Source of the DNA: Apodemus sylvaticus
Taxonomy: Eukaryota > Chordata > Mammalia > Rodentia > Muridae
Assembly (NCBI RefSeq): GCF_947179515.1
Contig: NC_067485.1
Span: 12,032,096-12,096,095, forward strand
Length of the DNA stretch: 64,000 nucleotides
Reading direction: 5' to 3'
Shown piece after piece: positions 11,143 through 20,757 of this stretch (positions within the stretch are counted from its first letter, which is position 1; every line of letters begins with the position of its first letter). A program made the position numbers and the translations under genes. A model generated the notes under the pieces. The model was not told the origin of the DNA. It made no database searches and saw only the letters and a list, made by a program, of their open reading frames with translations.

Positions 11143-11330
11143 GAGCTGGAGAGATGGCTCAGTGGTTAAGAGCACTGACTGCTCTTCCAGAGGTCCTGAG
11201 TTCAATTCCCAGCAACCACATGGTGGCTCACAACCATCTGCACAGGGATCCAATGCCCTCTTCTGGTGTGTCTGAAGACAGCTGCAGTGTACTCATATAT
11301 ATAAAATAAATAAAATATGTTCTTAAAAAA
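11143..11330 (+). mobile_element. B2 SINE
   Basis: Young-looking B2 with GAGATGGCTCAGTGGTTAAG (pol III A box) and GTTCAATTCCC (B box). It starts directly after the target copy at 11128-11142 and is followed by a near-copy, AGATATTTCACTTGA, at 11331-11345. Confidence 0.93.
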
Positions 11331-11357
11331 AGATATTTCACTTGAGGTGGGGTAGGG

Positions 11358-11525
11358 GGTTAGAGAGATGGCTCAGCAGTTAAGAGCACCGGCTGCCTGC
11401 TCTCCCAGAGGATCGGCATTCCAAACCATGGTTAGTTCCAGCTGTAGGGAACCAATAGCCCTCTTCTGGCTTCTGTGGGCATGTATGCTCTTAAAACATC
11501 CATACACATGAAAACAAATGGAACA
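11358..11525 (+). mobile_element. B3-type SINE
   Basis: GAGAGATGGCTCAGCAGTTA head with diverged 3' part and CATACACATGAAAAC tail. Confidence 0.8.
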
Positions 11526-11597
11526 ACTATTTCTTTTTAAGGTTTGTTGAGACTGTGGGTGGGATGATAGCTCACTGAATAAAGAATATGTGAGCCC

Positions 11598-11757
11598 ACC
11601 AGCCGTGGTGGCGCACGCCTTTAATCCCAGCACTTGGGATGCAGAGGCAGGCAGATTTCTGAGTTCAAGGCCAGCCTGGTCTACAGAGTGAGTTCCAGGA
11701 CAACCAGGACTATACAGAGAAACCCTGTCTCGAAAAACCAAAAAAAAAAAAAAAAAA
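11598..11757 (+). mobile_element. B1 SINE
   Basis: Nearly full B1 ending in CTGTCTCGAAAAACC and a poly(A) run. TGAGCCCACC before and TGACCCACC after look like an eroded target duplication. Confidence 0.92.
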
Positions 11758-12204
11758 GTGTGACCCACCTAGCAGCCGCTGTGAGGTGCTACCTGTATTC
11801 TCCATTCCTGGGAGGCAGAGACAAGACTCCCATGGCAAACCAGCGGCTAGGTAGACTAGCTGGAGTCGGTGGTGGGCTATGGTGGTGGGCTACAGCTTCA
11901 GTGACTCAGAGCAAAGTAGAAGGTGTGAAGAAAGATGCTCACTGTTGGCTTTCGACTTCAACACAGCACATGCATCCCTACACATGCACGCACACACAGA
12001 CATGTATGGGAAACCCACACTTCCGCACACATGCCACACATGCATGCACACGAACAGAGTTTTCCCAGTGCCTCCACTGTTCCAGTCATGAGAGGACCAG
12101 CCTGTGTTGAAGACAGCTTCAGCTCTGGTCCCAGGGTGCCAGCCTTCCAGAGCAAACTACATTTCCTGAAGACTCCAGTGCTGCTTTTTCTTTTTTTCCT
12201 TTTT

Positions 12205-12386
12205 AAAGATTTATTCATTTATTTTATGTATGTGAGTACATTTTCACTGTCTTCAGACACACCAGAAGAGGGCATCAGATCTCATTACAGACGGTTGTGA
12301 GCCACCGTGTGATTGCTGGGATTTGAACTCAGGACCTCTGGAAGAGCAGTCAGTGCTCTTAACCGCTGAGCTGGCTCTCCAGCCCC
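12205..12386 (-). mobile_element. B2 SINE (reverse)
   Basis: Reverse B2: AAAGATTTATTCATTTATTT, then CCAGAAGAGGGCATCAGATC, ending GCTGAGCTGGCTCTCCAGCC. Confidence 0.93.
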
Positions 12387-12697
12387 ACTGCCTGCTTTCT
12401 GCTCGCTGCTGCTCTGGACTCTCCTCCACCTGTGCTCGAGATGCTGCTCCTGCTCCCAAGGATCTAGCTTGTCACTCGCTGGACTCTGCTTCAGCTACAC
12501 CTCCTTCATAGACAGAATCCAGGAAGCTCCCGTTTGTCTTAAACTCGCCCCCCAGCCATCAACCATGAGATTGTAGACACCCGTGTTCCTCTTGCCCACA
12601 GGTTGACACTTCCAAGGCCTGGGCTCAGCACCGTGCCGATCAGCTGTGCTTCCTGGCAGCTCCTGGCTGCCTCCTGCCTTACACCCTACTTCCCCTG

Positions 12698-12699
12698 CA

Positions 12700-12743
<44 letters not shown>
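12698..12743. repeat. (CA)n microsatellite
   Basis: About 23 uninterrupted CA dinucleotides. Confidence 0.97.
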
Positions 12744-12746
<3 letters not shown>

Positions 12747-12915
12747 GCTGCTCCTTCCTTCCTCCTTCATTTGACTGGTCAAGCTCTCAGCCTCTGGTGA
12801 ATTCACAGACAGCTGCCCACATCTGGAGGAATCCACTTGCAAAGGCTTGACTATTGTCTCACATAGGCAGGCTGCCCATGCGTCCTGAGGAGCTCATGTC
12901 CCAGGGGAACCCTTC

Positions 12916-13258
12916 TGTGCTGGTTTGAACCCATAGGTTCCTAGGTTTGAATGCTTGATCACCAGTTAGTGGAACTGTTTGGGAAGGATTGGGAGGTGTG
13001 GCCTTGATAAGGGGTCTGTCGCTGGGGCTCGGAAGAACCTCTCTCGTTCTGCCTCCTGCTTGTGGATCAGATGTGAGCTCTCAGCCACTGCTCCAGTGAC
13101 ATGCCTGCCTTTCATACTGCCATGTACCCACCATGACAAAAACGGAGTAATTCTCCGAAACTGTTATCGAGTCACCAGGTAAATGCTTTCTCGTGTAAGC
13201 TGCTTTGGTCAGGGCATCCTATCACAGCAGCAGGACAGTGACTAAGGCATCTTCAAAC
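12916..13258 (+). mobile_element. Dispersed rodent repeat, family not assigned
   Basis: Begins GTGCTGGTTTGAACCCATAG, contains GGGAGGTGTGGCCTTGATAA and ends near CAGTGACTAAGGCA, a layout I know from many mouse loci. Its last 40 bp resemble the end of the repeat at 40840-41105 (TTTGGTCA... CACAACAACAGA... ACTAAGACA). I cannot name the family with confidence. A hAT-type non-autonomous DNA transposon is one possibility. Confidence 0.6.
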
Positions 13259-13468
13259 CTTCTTTCCACTTCCACACACCCTCACCTCCTAGACACTGTC
13301 TGCAGTCAGCAGTGAGCAGACATGAATTTCTGCTCCCCTCCGCCGCACTGACAAAGGGTCCAGCACCTTCATGCGTCTTTTCCATCCTGTCCCTACAGAA
13401 GGAGTGTTTGTCTCTAGAATTGGTTCCCATCGGAGCTGTCCAGTTAGTTTCTCTTTAGAACTTTTCCT

Positions 13469-13492
13469 CATTCATTCATTCATTCATTCATT
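13469..13492. repeat. (ATTC)n microsatellite
   Basis: Six copies of ATTC. Confidence 0.9.
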
Positions 13493-14249
13493 TGCCAACA
13501 TTAGCATCTTGCAATCACCATTTCCAACCCCAGAAAAGTGGCAGATGCTCTCTGATTTCAGGTATGAAGAACAACCTTCCTTGACCCTCACATTCCCCTG
13601 TCTGCTCCTTCCCGTTTCTCTGTTCTGCTTCACACCGAAGCTCTTCGAAACCCTTGAATTACTCTCATTTCCAGTTTCTTGCCCCTCTCTCCCTAACTTC
13701 AGTTTCCTCTTTTTCTACTTTTCAGTTACATCATGTTTCAAAGTCACCAACTACCTGCCAGACCAAGCTCCACATTGAGACCCTGAGACCGCTCTGCTCC
13801 TTGGCAGGACTCCTCACCCTTCCTGAGGGCAGGCATCCAGGTCCTTTTTACCCTCTTACAGCCTCTCCTCCACAGCGGCTCACCTTTTTTCTGTGCTCAG
13901 GGATTGAACTCAAAGCTTTTGTCCGGGCTAGCCAAACGTTCTTCCAGAAGCAGCCGGGGCACTTCCGCCATCTTCTCTGTCACTGATCCTCTCTGGATTC
14001 TTTCAGATCAAAATGTAGCTCAGCCTGTCACATCACGCAGAAGCCTTTGAAGAATACCTTTGGCTAGGCTCACACATACAGCTCTCATTATTTTGTTTTT
14101 ATCAGTTGGGGACAAGAGACCTTGGCATTGGTGTTTGGGTTTTCAAATTCTGGGATTATTCTGACGTGCGTCCTGAGCTGACGTCAGACTCAACCACTGG
14201 TGTGAGTGAGCTAGTCACTGGCTTCACTTTCTTAAGATTCACTTTTTAA

Positions 14250-14252
14250 TAT

Positions 14253-14291
<39 letters not shown>

Positions 14292-14308
14292 CTTATTTAT
14301 TATTTATG
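14250..14308. repeat. (ATTT)n microsatellite
   Basis: About 14 copies of ATTT with one ACTT interruption, abutting a reverse B1 as its likely seed tail. Confidence 0.93.
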
Positions 14309-14446
14309 TTTTCTGAGACAGGGCTTTTCTATATATCCCTGACTGTCCTGGAACTCTCTCTATTGATCAGACTGGCCTTGAACTCAGAGATCCATTTGCC
14401 TCTGCCTCCTAAATTCTGGGATCAAAGGTGTGTGCCACCACCACCC
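14309..14446 (-). mobile_element. B1 SINE (reverse), diverged
   Basis: GAGACAGGGCTTTTCTATAT, GGCCTTGAACTCAGAGATCC and GTGTGCCACCACCACCCC define an older B1. Confidence 0.88.
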
Positions 14447-14449
14447 CAG

Positions 14450-14664
14450 TGATTTATTTTTTTATTTTTATCTATGTGTGTTGTTTGTGTGTCTGTGTGC
14501 ACTAAGTGTATGCAGTGCCCATGGTAGCCAGAAGAGGTCAGAGGGCTTGGATACCCTTGGCCTGGAGTTATAGACCCATTGTTAATCACCATGTAGGCAC
14601 TAGGAACCAAACCTGGGTATTCTGCAAGAATGAAATTGTTCTTAACTGCTAAGTCTCTCTGACC
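14450..14664 (-). mobile_element. B3-type SINE (reverse)
   Basis: TGCAGTGCCCATGGTAGCCA, GGAACCAAACCTGGGT and CTTAACTGCTAAGTCTCTC follow the reverse B3 pattern. Confidence 0.85.
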
Positions 14665-14686
14665 CTACACATCACTCATTTTTTTT

Positions 14687-14866
14687 TAAGATTTATTTAT
14701 TATTATGTGTAAGTACACTGTAGCTGTTTTCAGACACACAAGAAGAGGACTTCAGATCTCATTACAGATGGTTGTGAGTCACTATGTGGTTGCTGGGATT
14801 TGAACTCAGGACCTTCGGAAGAGCAGTCAGTGCTCTTAACTTAAGCTGAGCCATCTCTCCAGCCCC
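14687..14866 (-). mobile_element. B2 SINE (reverse)
   Basis: AAGATTTATTTATTATTATG start and GAGCCATCTCTCCAGCCCC end. Confidence 0.93.
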
Positions 14867-14941
14867 ACATCACTAAATTTTAAAGGCCATTTAAATGCTG
14901 GTAGCTTCCAAAGGCATGTCCCCCTTCAACATAGACTTTCT

Positions 14942-15090
14942 GGGGCTGGAGAGATGGGTTAGTGGTTACGTGCTTACTGCCTCTACCAGAGGACCAGAGT
15001 TTGTTTCTCAGCCCCCACATGAGGTAGCTCACAAATGCCTGCAACACCAAGGAATAATACAACTCTCCCCTGCTCTCTGACAAATCTTCA
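14942..15090 (+). mobile_element. B3-type SINE
   Basis: GGGGCTGGAGAGATGGGTTA head with diverged body, running into a CA-rich tail. Confidence 0.8.
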
Positions 15091-15270
15091 AACACACACA
15101 TGCACACTCATACACTCACACACTAAAACACATGCATGCATTCACACACACATATACATGCTCACACATGCATGAACACACATGTAATACTTACACTCAC
15201 ACACTGGCATGCATGGGCACATACACACAAACACATGCATGCATGCACACACGTACACATGCATACACAT
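15091..15270. repeat. CA/CATG-rich simple sequence
   Basis: Degenerate ACAC and CATG repeats over about 180 bp, probably an expanded SINE tail. Confidence 0.85.
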
Positions 15271-15429
15271 AATTCCTGCTCACTACAGATTTAAGAATCC
15301 TGCTGCACACTGGACATCTGGATATCTAAAAGCCATTTCCAGGTCTAGGGCTGTAGCTAACAGGTATTACACGTACCTAATAGACATGGAGCCCTTGCTC
15401 CCTAACACTGCTGAAAGAAAAAGTATCTC

Positions 15430-15599
15430 CGGGCTGGAGAGATGGCTCAGCAGTTGAGAGCACTGACTGTTCTTCTGGAGGACCTGAGTTCAAATCCCAG
15501 CAATAACATGGTGGCTCACAACCACCTGTAGTGAGATCTGACGCCCTCTTCTGGTATGTTTTCTACAGTGTATTTACATATAATAAATAAATATTTTTT
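15430..15599 (+). mobile_element. B2 SINE
   Basis: GGGCTGGAGAGATGGCTCAG head, GTTCAAATCCCAGCAA B box and TAATAAATAAAT tail. Confidence 0.93.
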
Positions 15600-15751
15600 T
15601 TCTTTTTGGTTTTTCGAGACAGGGTTTCTCCGTATAGTCCTGGCTGTCTGGAACTCACTCTGTAGACCAGGCTGGCCTTGAACTCAGAAATCTGCCTGCC
15701 TCTGCCTCCCAGAGTGCTGGGATCACAGGCGTGCGCCACCACCGCCTGGCT
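15600..15751 (-). mobile_element. B1 SINE (reverse)
   Basis: GAGACAGGGTTTCTCCGTAT to GCGTGCGCCACCACCGCC, directly after the B2 tail. Confidence 0.93.
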
Positions 15752-16125
15752 AGTATCTCCAACTTTAATGTGGGACAAGAATTAGAAGTCGGGACTCTGA
15801 ATTACTGTCCCAAGGTATGTTTGAGAACAGAAAGAAAAGTCCAGAAGGATGTTAGACCCTGAGAGTCAGGTTAGCACATTACGAACCCAAGTAGTCCTGG
15901 CAAAACAGCATCATCCACAATCAGTCAAGCTACTGTAGAGCTACAAGGCCAGGAAACCTCATCAGAGCAGCTGCAGCACGGAGCCCTCACCCGACAGTGG
16001 CTAGTCCAAGTCCTTGCTCCGTCATCAAATGCTAGGACACAGCAGAGTCCTGGTCATAACCAAAACTGAATCCAGAACTCTTCAGGCTTTGGTCTGTTGA
16101 ACTTCTTCATTAAAAATCTCAGTTT

Positions 16126-16350
16126 CAGGGCTGGGGATATGACTCAGTTGTAGAGTTTCCCAGAATGCACACGGCTCTGTGTTTGATTCCCAACCTTGCA
16201 AGAGAAGACCCTTAGCTGCAGGTCATGGTCCATTGTAATTCCAGCTCTAAGGGCTGAGACATGATAAAAAATTCTAAGCTAGCCTGGGCTACAAAGCATA
16301 GCCCAGGTAGTAAAGACCACACATCAATACCATGTCTTCAGGAAAAAAAA
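16126..16350 (+). mobile_element. B4/ID-B1 composite SINE, old
   Basis: ID-like head (GGGCTGGGGATATGACTCAG, then GTTTGATTCCCAACC) followed by a B1-like part with AGCTAGCCTGGGCTAC. Confidence 0.6.
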
Positions 16351-16859
16351 AATACAGTCTAAGCCTCTCTTCCACGGGGATTTCCAACTTATTCCAACCA
16401 GGTTAGAAGAGAGCCTGGAGACCTTCAGAACTAAGAGGCCTGGCCGTGGAGCTGGGGATTCTGGCCACCAGAGGCCGCTGTACCCTTCCTAGTCCCTGCC
16501 TGTTCTAACCCTGAGGCTGTATGTTCTGGGGAAGATACCAAAACTGTGCCCAGGCCCACGCCTTTCTGTGGAGCAAGAAAAGGCCCTGGAGGTCTTTCCT
16601 GTGGGCCAGTAGATAGCCAGGAGCTGTCAAACTGCCGTCTTCTTTCCTTCATTGCACCTTTGTAAGCCTCCCTTCCTTCATCTGATCTGTCATACCAACT
16701 TGGTACAGACTCTGAGGACAGGCTGGAGAGGCCCAGATCTCCCAGGACAACAGAGACACAATGTGTCACCGGGTGGAAAGTGCTGCAGGGAAAACATAGC
16801 AGGTTAAAGGACTAGGGTATGACACAGGTATGGTGTCACGGAACTGCTGTTTCAAATAT

Positions 16860-17062
16860 TAAAAATGTATTTGTTTATTCTATTTGTCTGTTTGTCTGCA
16901 TGTATATCTAGGCACCGTGTACATCCTGGTACACGGGAAGGCCAGAGAGGGTGTCTGAAATCCCCTGGAACTAGAATTACAAATGGTTGCGAGCCACCAT
17001 CAAAGAAAGCCTGGCCCTTTGAAAGAGCAGCAGTGCTCTTAACCTCTGAGCCATCTCTCCAG
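16860..17062 (-). mobile_element. B3-type SINE (reverse)
   Basis: CCCCTGGAACTAGAATTACA, GGTTGCGAGCCACCATC and GAGCCATCTCTCCAGC. Confidence 0.85.
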
Positions 17063-17397
17063 CTGGGTCTGCGGTTTTAGATGGGAGAAGACCCCGGGAG
17101 GAGGCGGTATTCAAACAGAGAAAAAAAAGTAAGGCTTTTAGGTCTCTAGCAAAAAAAATGTTTGAAGCAAAAGGAATTGCGAAATGCAAAGAGGCCCTAA
17201 GGCAAGAGCATGCCTGGGGCAAGAGCATGCCTGGGGGTGTAGAGCGAAGGCCAAGGTGGCCTGAGAGGAGGGGACAAGCCTGGAAGAGGCCTGCCCAGTT
17301 TCACTTCTTCCCCCCCCCCCCCCCACATTGTAGAGATCCAGACCTATCCTCTTGCCCAAGAAGGTAAGCACTCCCTTATTTTTATCGTATTTCTTTT

Positions 17398-17505
17398 ATT
17401 ATTTTGAAACAGGGTCTCACTAAATCACCCAGGCTGGCCTTGAACTAGTAACCCTCCTCTTCCCCAGTAGCTGGGATAGCACAGGCCCTGTGCTGACAGA
17501 CCCAA
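17398..17505 (-). mobile_element. Old 7SL-type SINE fragment (reverse)
   Basis: GAAACAGGGTCTCACTAAATC and CAGGCTGGCCTTGAAC match a diverged proto-B1/B1 in reverse orientation. Confidence 0.6.
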
Positions 17506-18342
17506 CACTTGACCCAGTTTCTTAGTCTTGGGTAGGTCTTAAGGACTTTAGTTTTATTTTAAATCGAGTGTGAGCCCACTGGAATGCTAAAAAGATGAAG
17601 TGTGATCTCTGTTTTAAGAATATCACATCGGCAACAGGCAAGAAACCTGGAGGCGAGTGCGGGGTGGGGTGGGGAGGCAAGGGTGATTGTGGGGCGGTCA
17701 GCAAAGAGACTCGGTCAGCAAAGAGGCTCGTAGGTGTTGAAGCAGCAAGGATTAGCTGTGGGATCACCTTAAAGGTGGAATCTGTGGAATTCGGGAGATG
17801 ATGGATATGGGAAGAGATGTATAATTTCATAGGTTCTGCGATACCAGGAGGGTAGATGATGTCACTGGCTGAGACCAGGAAGGAGTGAAAGGAAAGCACA
17901 AACTTGGATTGTTTGAGAAACCTTGCTGGCAGACACGCAGACGAGGTATCCATCATTGGCGTCTGCAGTTCTTGAGGAAAGAGCCATTTTTGGTGTTGTT
18001 GAAAGCCAGAGGAGAGTAAGGGCTCTTACGGTGTGAGTTTAGTGACCAGATGGCCAAGACAGGAGGCAGATGATGTGGTACAGAGGGAAGGAAGCCTTGA
18101 AGCCAGAGAGATGGTGGTTTTAGATGGGGAGCTGCTGGATTGGCGGTGTGATCTCAGCCCTCCCTCCGGGGACAGAGCTGGAAGATCTGGGAACCCATGC
18201 AAGTTCAAGCCAGGCCACACAAGGAGACCTTAGTTTGTGTGTATGGGTGTTTTCCCTGCAGGTGTATGTACGCCATGTGTGTGTGCCTGATGCCTGAGGA
18301 GACGGCACTGGATCTTAGGGTGTGGGGGAAGAAGAGGAAGGA

Positions 18343-18376
18343 AGGAAGGAAGGAGGGAAGGAAGGAAGGAAGGAAA
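18343..18376. repeat. (GGAA)n microsatellite
   Basis: GGAA repeats with one GGGA interruption. Confidence 0.9.
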
Positions 18377-18560
18377 ATAAACCTGACCAACCTGGTATAG
18401 ATCAGCATTCCTTGGTAGGACAGGATGGACCCTGAAGGCTTCAACTGACTTGACTGAGGTCATAGGAGTCCTGGAGAAAGTGTCAAGAGTCCTATAGGGG
18501 ACAAGGGACAAAGAGGAGAAGGTGACAGAGACAGAAGCATAGCAGACAGATAAAGGCAGT

Positions 18561-18676
18561 TTCTTCTTCTTCTTCTTTCTTCTTCTTCTTCTTCTTCTTC
18601 TTCTTCTTCTTCTTCTTCTTCTTCTTCTTCTTCTTCTTCTTTTTCTTCTTCTTCTTCTCCTCCTCCTCCTCCTTCT
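18561..18676. repeat. (TTC)n / (GAA)n triplet tract, about 115 bp
   Basis: Almost pure TTC with a few TTTC and TCC units. It is the tail end of a reverse B1 at 18677 (poly-T replaced by TTC). The minus strand is a pure (GAA)n purine tract able to form triplex H-DNA. Confidence 0.95.
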
Positions 18677-18765
18677 TGTTTTTCGAGACAAGTCTTCTCT
18701 GTGTAGCCTTGGCTGTCTTGGCTCACTATGTAGATCAGGCTGGCCTTGACCTCAGAGACCCACCT
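18677..18765 (-). mobile_element. B1 SINE fragment (reverse)
   Basis: TTTTTCGAGACAAGTCTTCT... CAGGCTGGCCTTGACCTC... truncated before the B1 head. Confidence 0.85.
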
Positions 18766-19207
18766 GAAGAGGATTTCTTCAAGGATGACAACTCCCCTGG
18801 GAGTTTGTGTACTTGGGACAATGATGGGGAAGAGAGGGTGTGATGATGGTGGGAGGCTGGGCAAGGGGAGGCTGTGCACCTCACTACTCACTCAAAGACT
18901 CAGGAGAGCTCAGCTCTCCCTCCTGCCCACCCTTTTCTAAAGCTGAAGATAATATAGGGGCTCTGAGAACACTCTGTGACAATCCTTCCATCCCAACCGC
19001 ATTGGAAAAACTGTGTACTTTGGACTGGGGTACACAGTTAAGTGGGAAACGATCCATTCCAATGGTGGTTCTGGGCGCTTGGGTGGAAGTCTGGGGTTAT
19101 GGACTGCTGTCTGCGTGGCCTTACACCGTCAGGCAACAAGAGGAGCTAAGCCCGCCCCCGTTGGTACTTACTGGGTATATATTTACTTATTTCCTATGCC
19201 CTGCAAG

Positions 19208-19288
19208 CCTTTTGTTGGGTTTGGTGTTGAGGACTGAACCAAAGGCCTCCAGCGAGCTCAGCCACTGAGCCCTACCTCTAAGTTACAT
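19208..19288 (-). mobile_element. ID-like SINE fragment (reverse)
   Basis: GAGGACTGAACCAAAGGCCT and AGCTCAGCCACTGAGCCCTA resemble a reversed ID element. Confidence 0.5.
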
Positions 19289-19499
19289 CCCGAGCGCCAG
19301 GAAACCTAACTTGAAACTACCCTGTCTCGCTTCTCCTGTTCCTGGAGAATCTGAAATCTGATGGTGCCGACCATATTGTCCTTTAACAGTATCCCTAACA
19401 GAAAAGTGTTGCCATGCCATTTTTCCCTACAAGGGAGAATAAGATGAGAGACCAATCAACTAGTGTTTCAAAAGGATGCTTTTCCTCCAGTCCGCCAGT

Positions 19500-20060
19500 G
19501 GGAGGCGCAAGTGGTTTGGGCGAGAGCCTGGAGTGGGGCATAGGCTGGGCAGCGACCGGGCTCGCGAGGGCAAGTGCCCGATCTCGCCTTCTCTCTCCTG
19601 GAGACTCAGGGCTTCTGGACTGGGTGGGGCCTCCCACCGACCCCGGGATGTCCACTCGCGTGGCCTGGAGAGGGTGTGGCCTAGGGCTCCGCCCCCTTCC
19701 GCGGGCTCTAAATGCGCGGCGTCCGCGGAGGCGGGGTCAGAGCGCAGCGGCCGATCGCATCGCGGCTCCCGGAGGCCGCCAGGCAGCGGCCCGACCGGGC
19801 ACTCAGGTACCGGCGTCCTCGAGGGGGTTCCGGGGCTGCACCCTACGGGGTCCCATGGCCTGCTGAGGCGCTGGGGAGGGCGTGGGCGGTCGTGGAGTGT
19901 GCCAGATTCCCTCGGCTGGCTCCGGCCGCTGCCTCCGCCCCCGCCTTCCTGCGGCGAAGTGAGGCTGATTGGCGCCTGCGCCACCGTGTGCGGTGGGGAC
20001 GCGGCCAAGCGCGGGGCTAGAGCGGGAGACGAAGGGAAACAGAGTCACGTTGGCAAGGGA
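19500..20060 (+). promoter_or_regulatory. Pdlim7: Pdlim7 CpG-island promoter with non-coding first exon
   Basis: GC- and CpG-rich sequence about 1 kb upstream of the Pdlim7 ATG. A plausible 5' UTR exon ends at 19806 with donor CTCAG|GTACC, and would splice to the acceptor CTCACAG at 20746. A weak TATA-like CTCTAAATG is near 19706. The exact start site cannot be read from sequence. Confidence 0.6.
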
Positions 20061-20757
20061 GCATCGTGCGTGGGTGGCACCACTTTCTCTGGCTTCCAGA
20101 AAGGATCCCCTCTCTGGCCATGCGTAAGGGCCCCCGTCGCTCTCTACAGGGCCAGTACCCCATTTTCCTTTTCCTCTTACAGAGCTCAGGGGTCCCACCC
20201 TGACCATCAGCAGCCTCGACCTGTCCCAAAATGGCTAGGACCCGCTCCAGAATCCTCCTTCCCCACCCCTCCCCCTCATATCCCGAGCCCCTAACGTGCA
20301 CCCTCCTCGGGCTCTCTAGTGTCAGCTTACACGCCTTATATAGTCCGAGCAGGCTCCAGCGGCGGCCTGCCTGCCGGGACCCGGGGAAGGAGGGGGAGCT
20401 GGCCCCTGACTCACCCCGCCGCCCTTCTGAGATTCCCAGGTTAGCTTGGGCAAAGCAGTGCCAATTAACCCCACAGCCAACCCCTGGAAGAGAAAAGAAA
20501 TTGAGCTTGATGAGGACTCTCCTCACCCTCCCAGTGGCTGGGGGCAGGGTGGGGAACCACCCTCTGTTGTCTGTGAGAGGTTGGCCTGCCAGGAGTCCAG
20601 CCAAGCCAGAAGAGATACCTGCCTCCCAGTGCCTGTGTGTGCTGAGCTCCCGCCCGTGCCTTCTTGGTACCTGGCCAACGCTAGTGCCCAGATCTGGACC
20701 TGCCTGCTGATTTGCGGTACAGACACTTTCTCTCCCTCCCTCACAGGAGCACGCACC

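Larger units (their letters stand above)
10021..19500. other. Dok3-Pdlim7 intergenic interval
   Basis: About 9.5 kb with no exon I can support. It contains at least a dozen SINEs, (CA)n, (ATTT)n and a long (TTC)n tract, plus single-copy stretches at about 13.26-14.05, 15.78-16.1, 17.5-18.3 and 18.8-19.4 kb in which I recognise nothing. Distal Pdlim7 regulation could lie here, but no element is identifiable by eye. Confidence 0.6.

Noticed and set aside
12916..13258. Possible solitary LTR
   Set aside because: No clear TG...CA ends with target duplication or poly(A) signal layout seen. Left as an unassigned dispersed repeat.
18230..18691. Minus-strand open frame encoding a run of arginines and lysines
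   Set aside because: It is the translation of the (TTC)n/(GAA)n tract and a B1 fragment.
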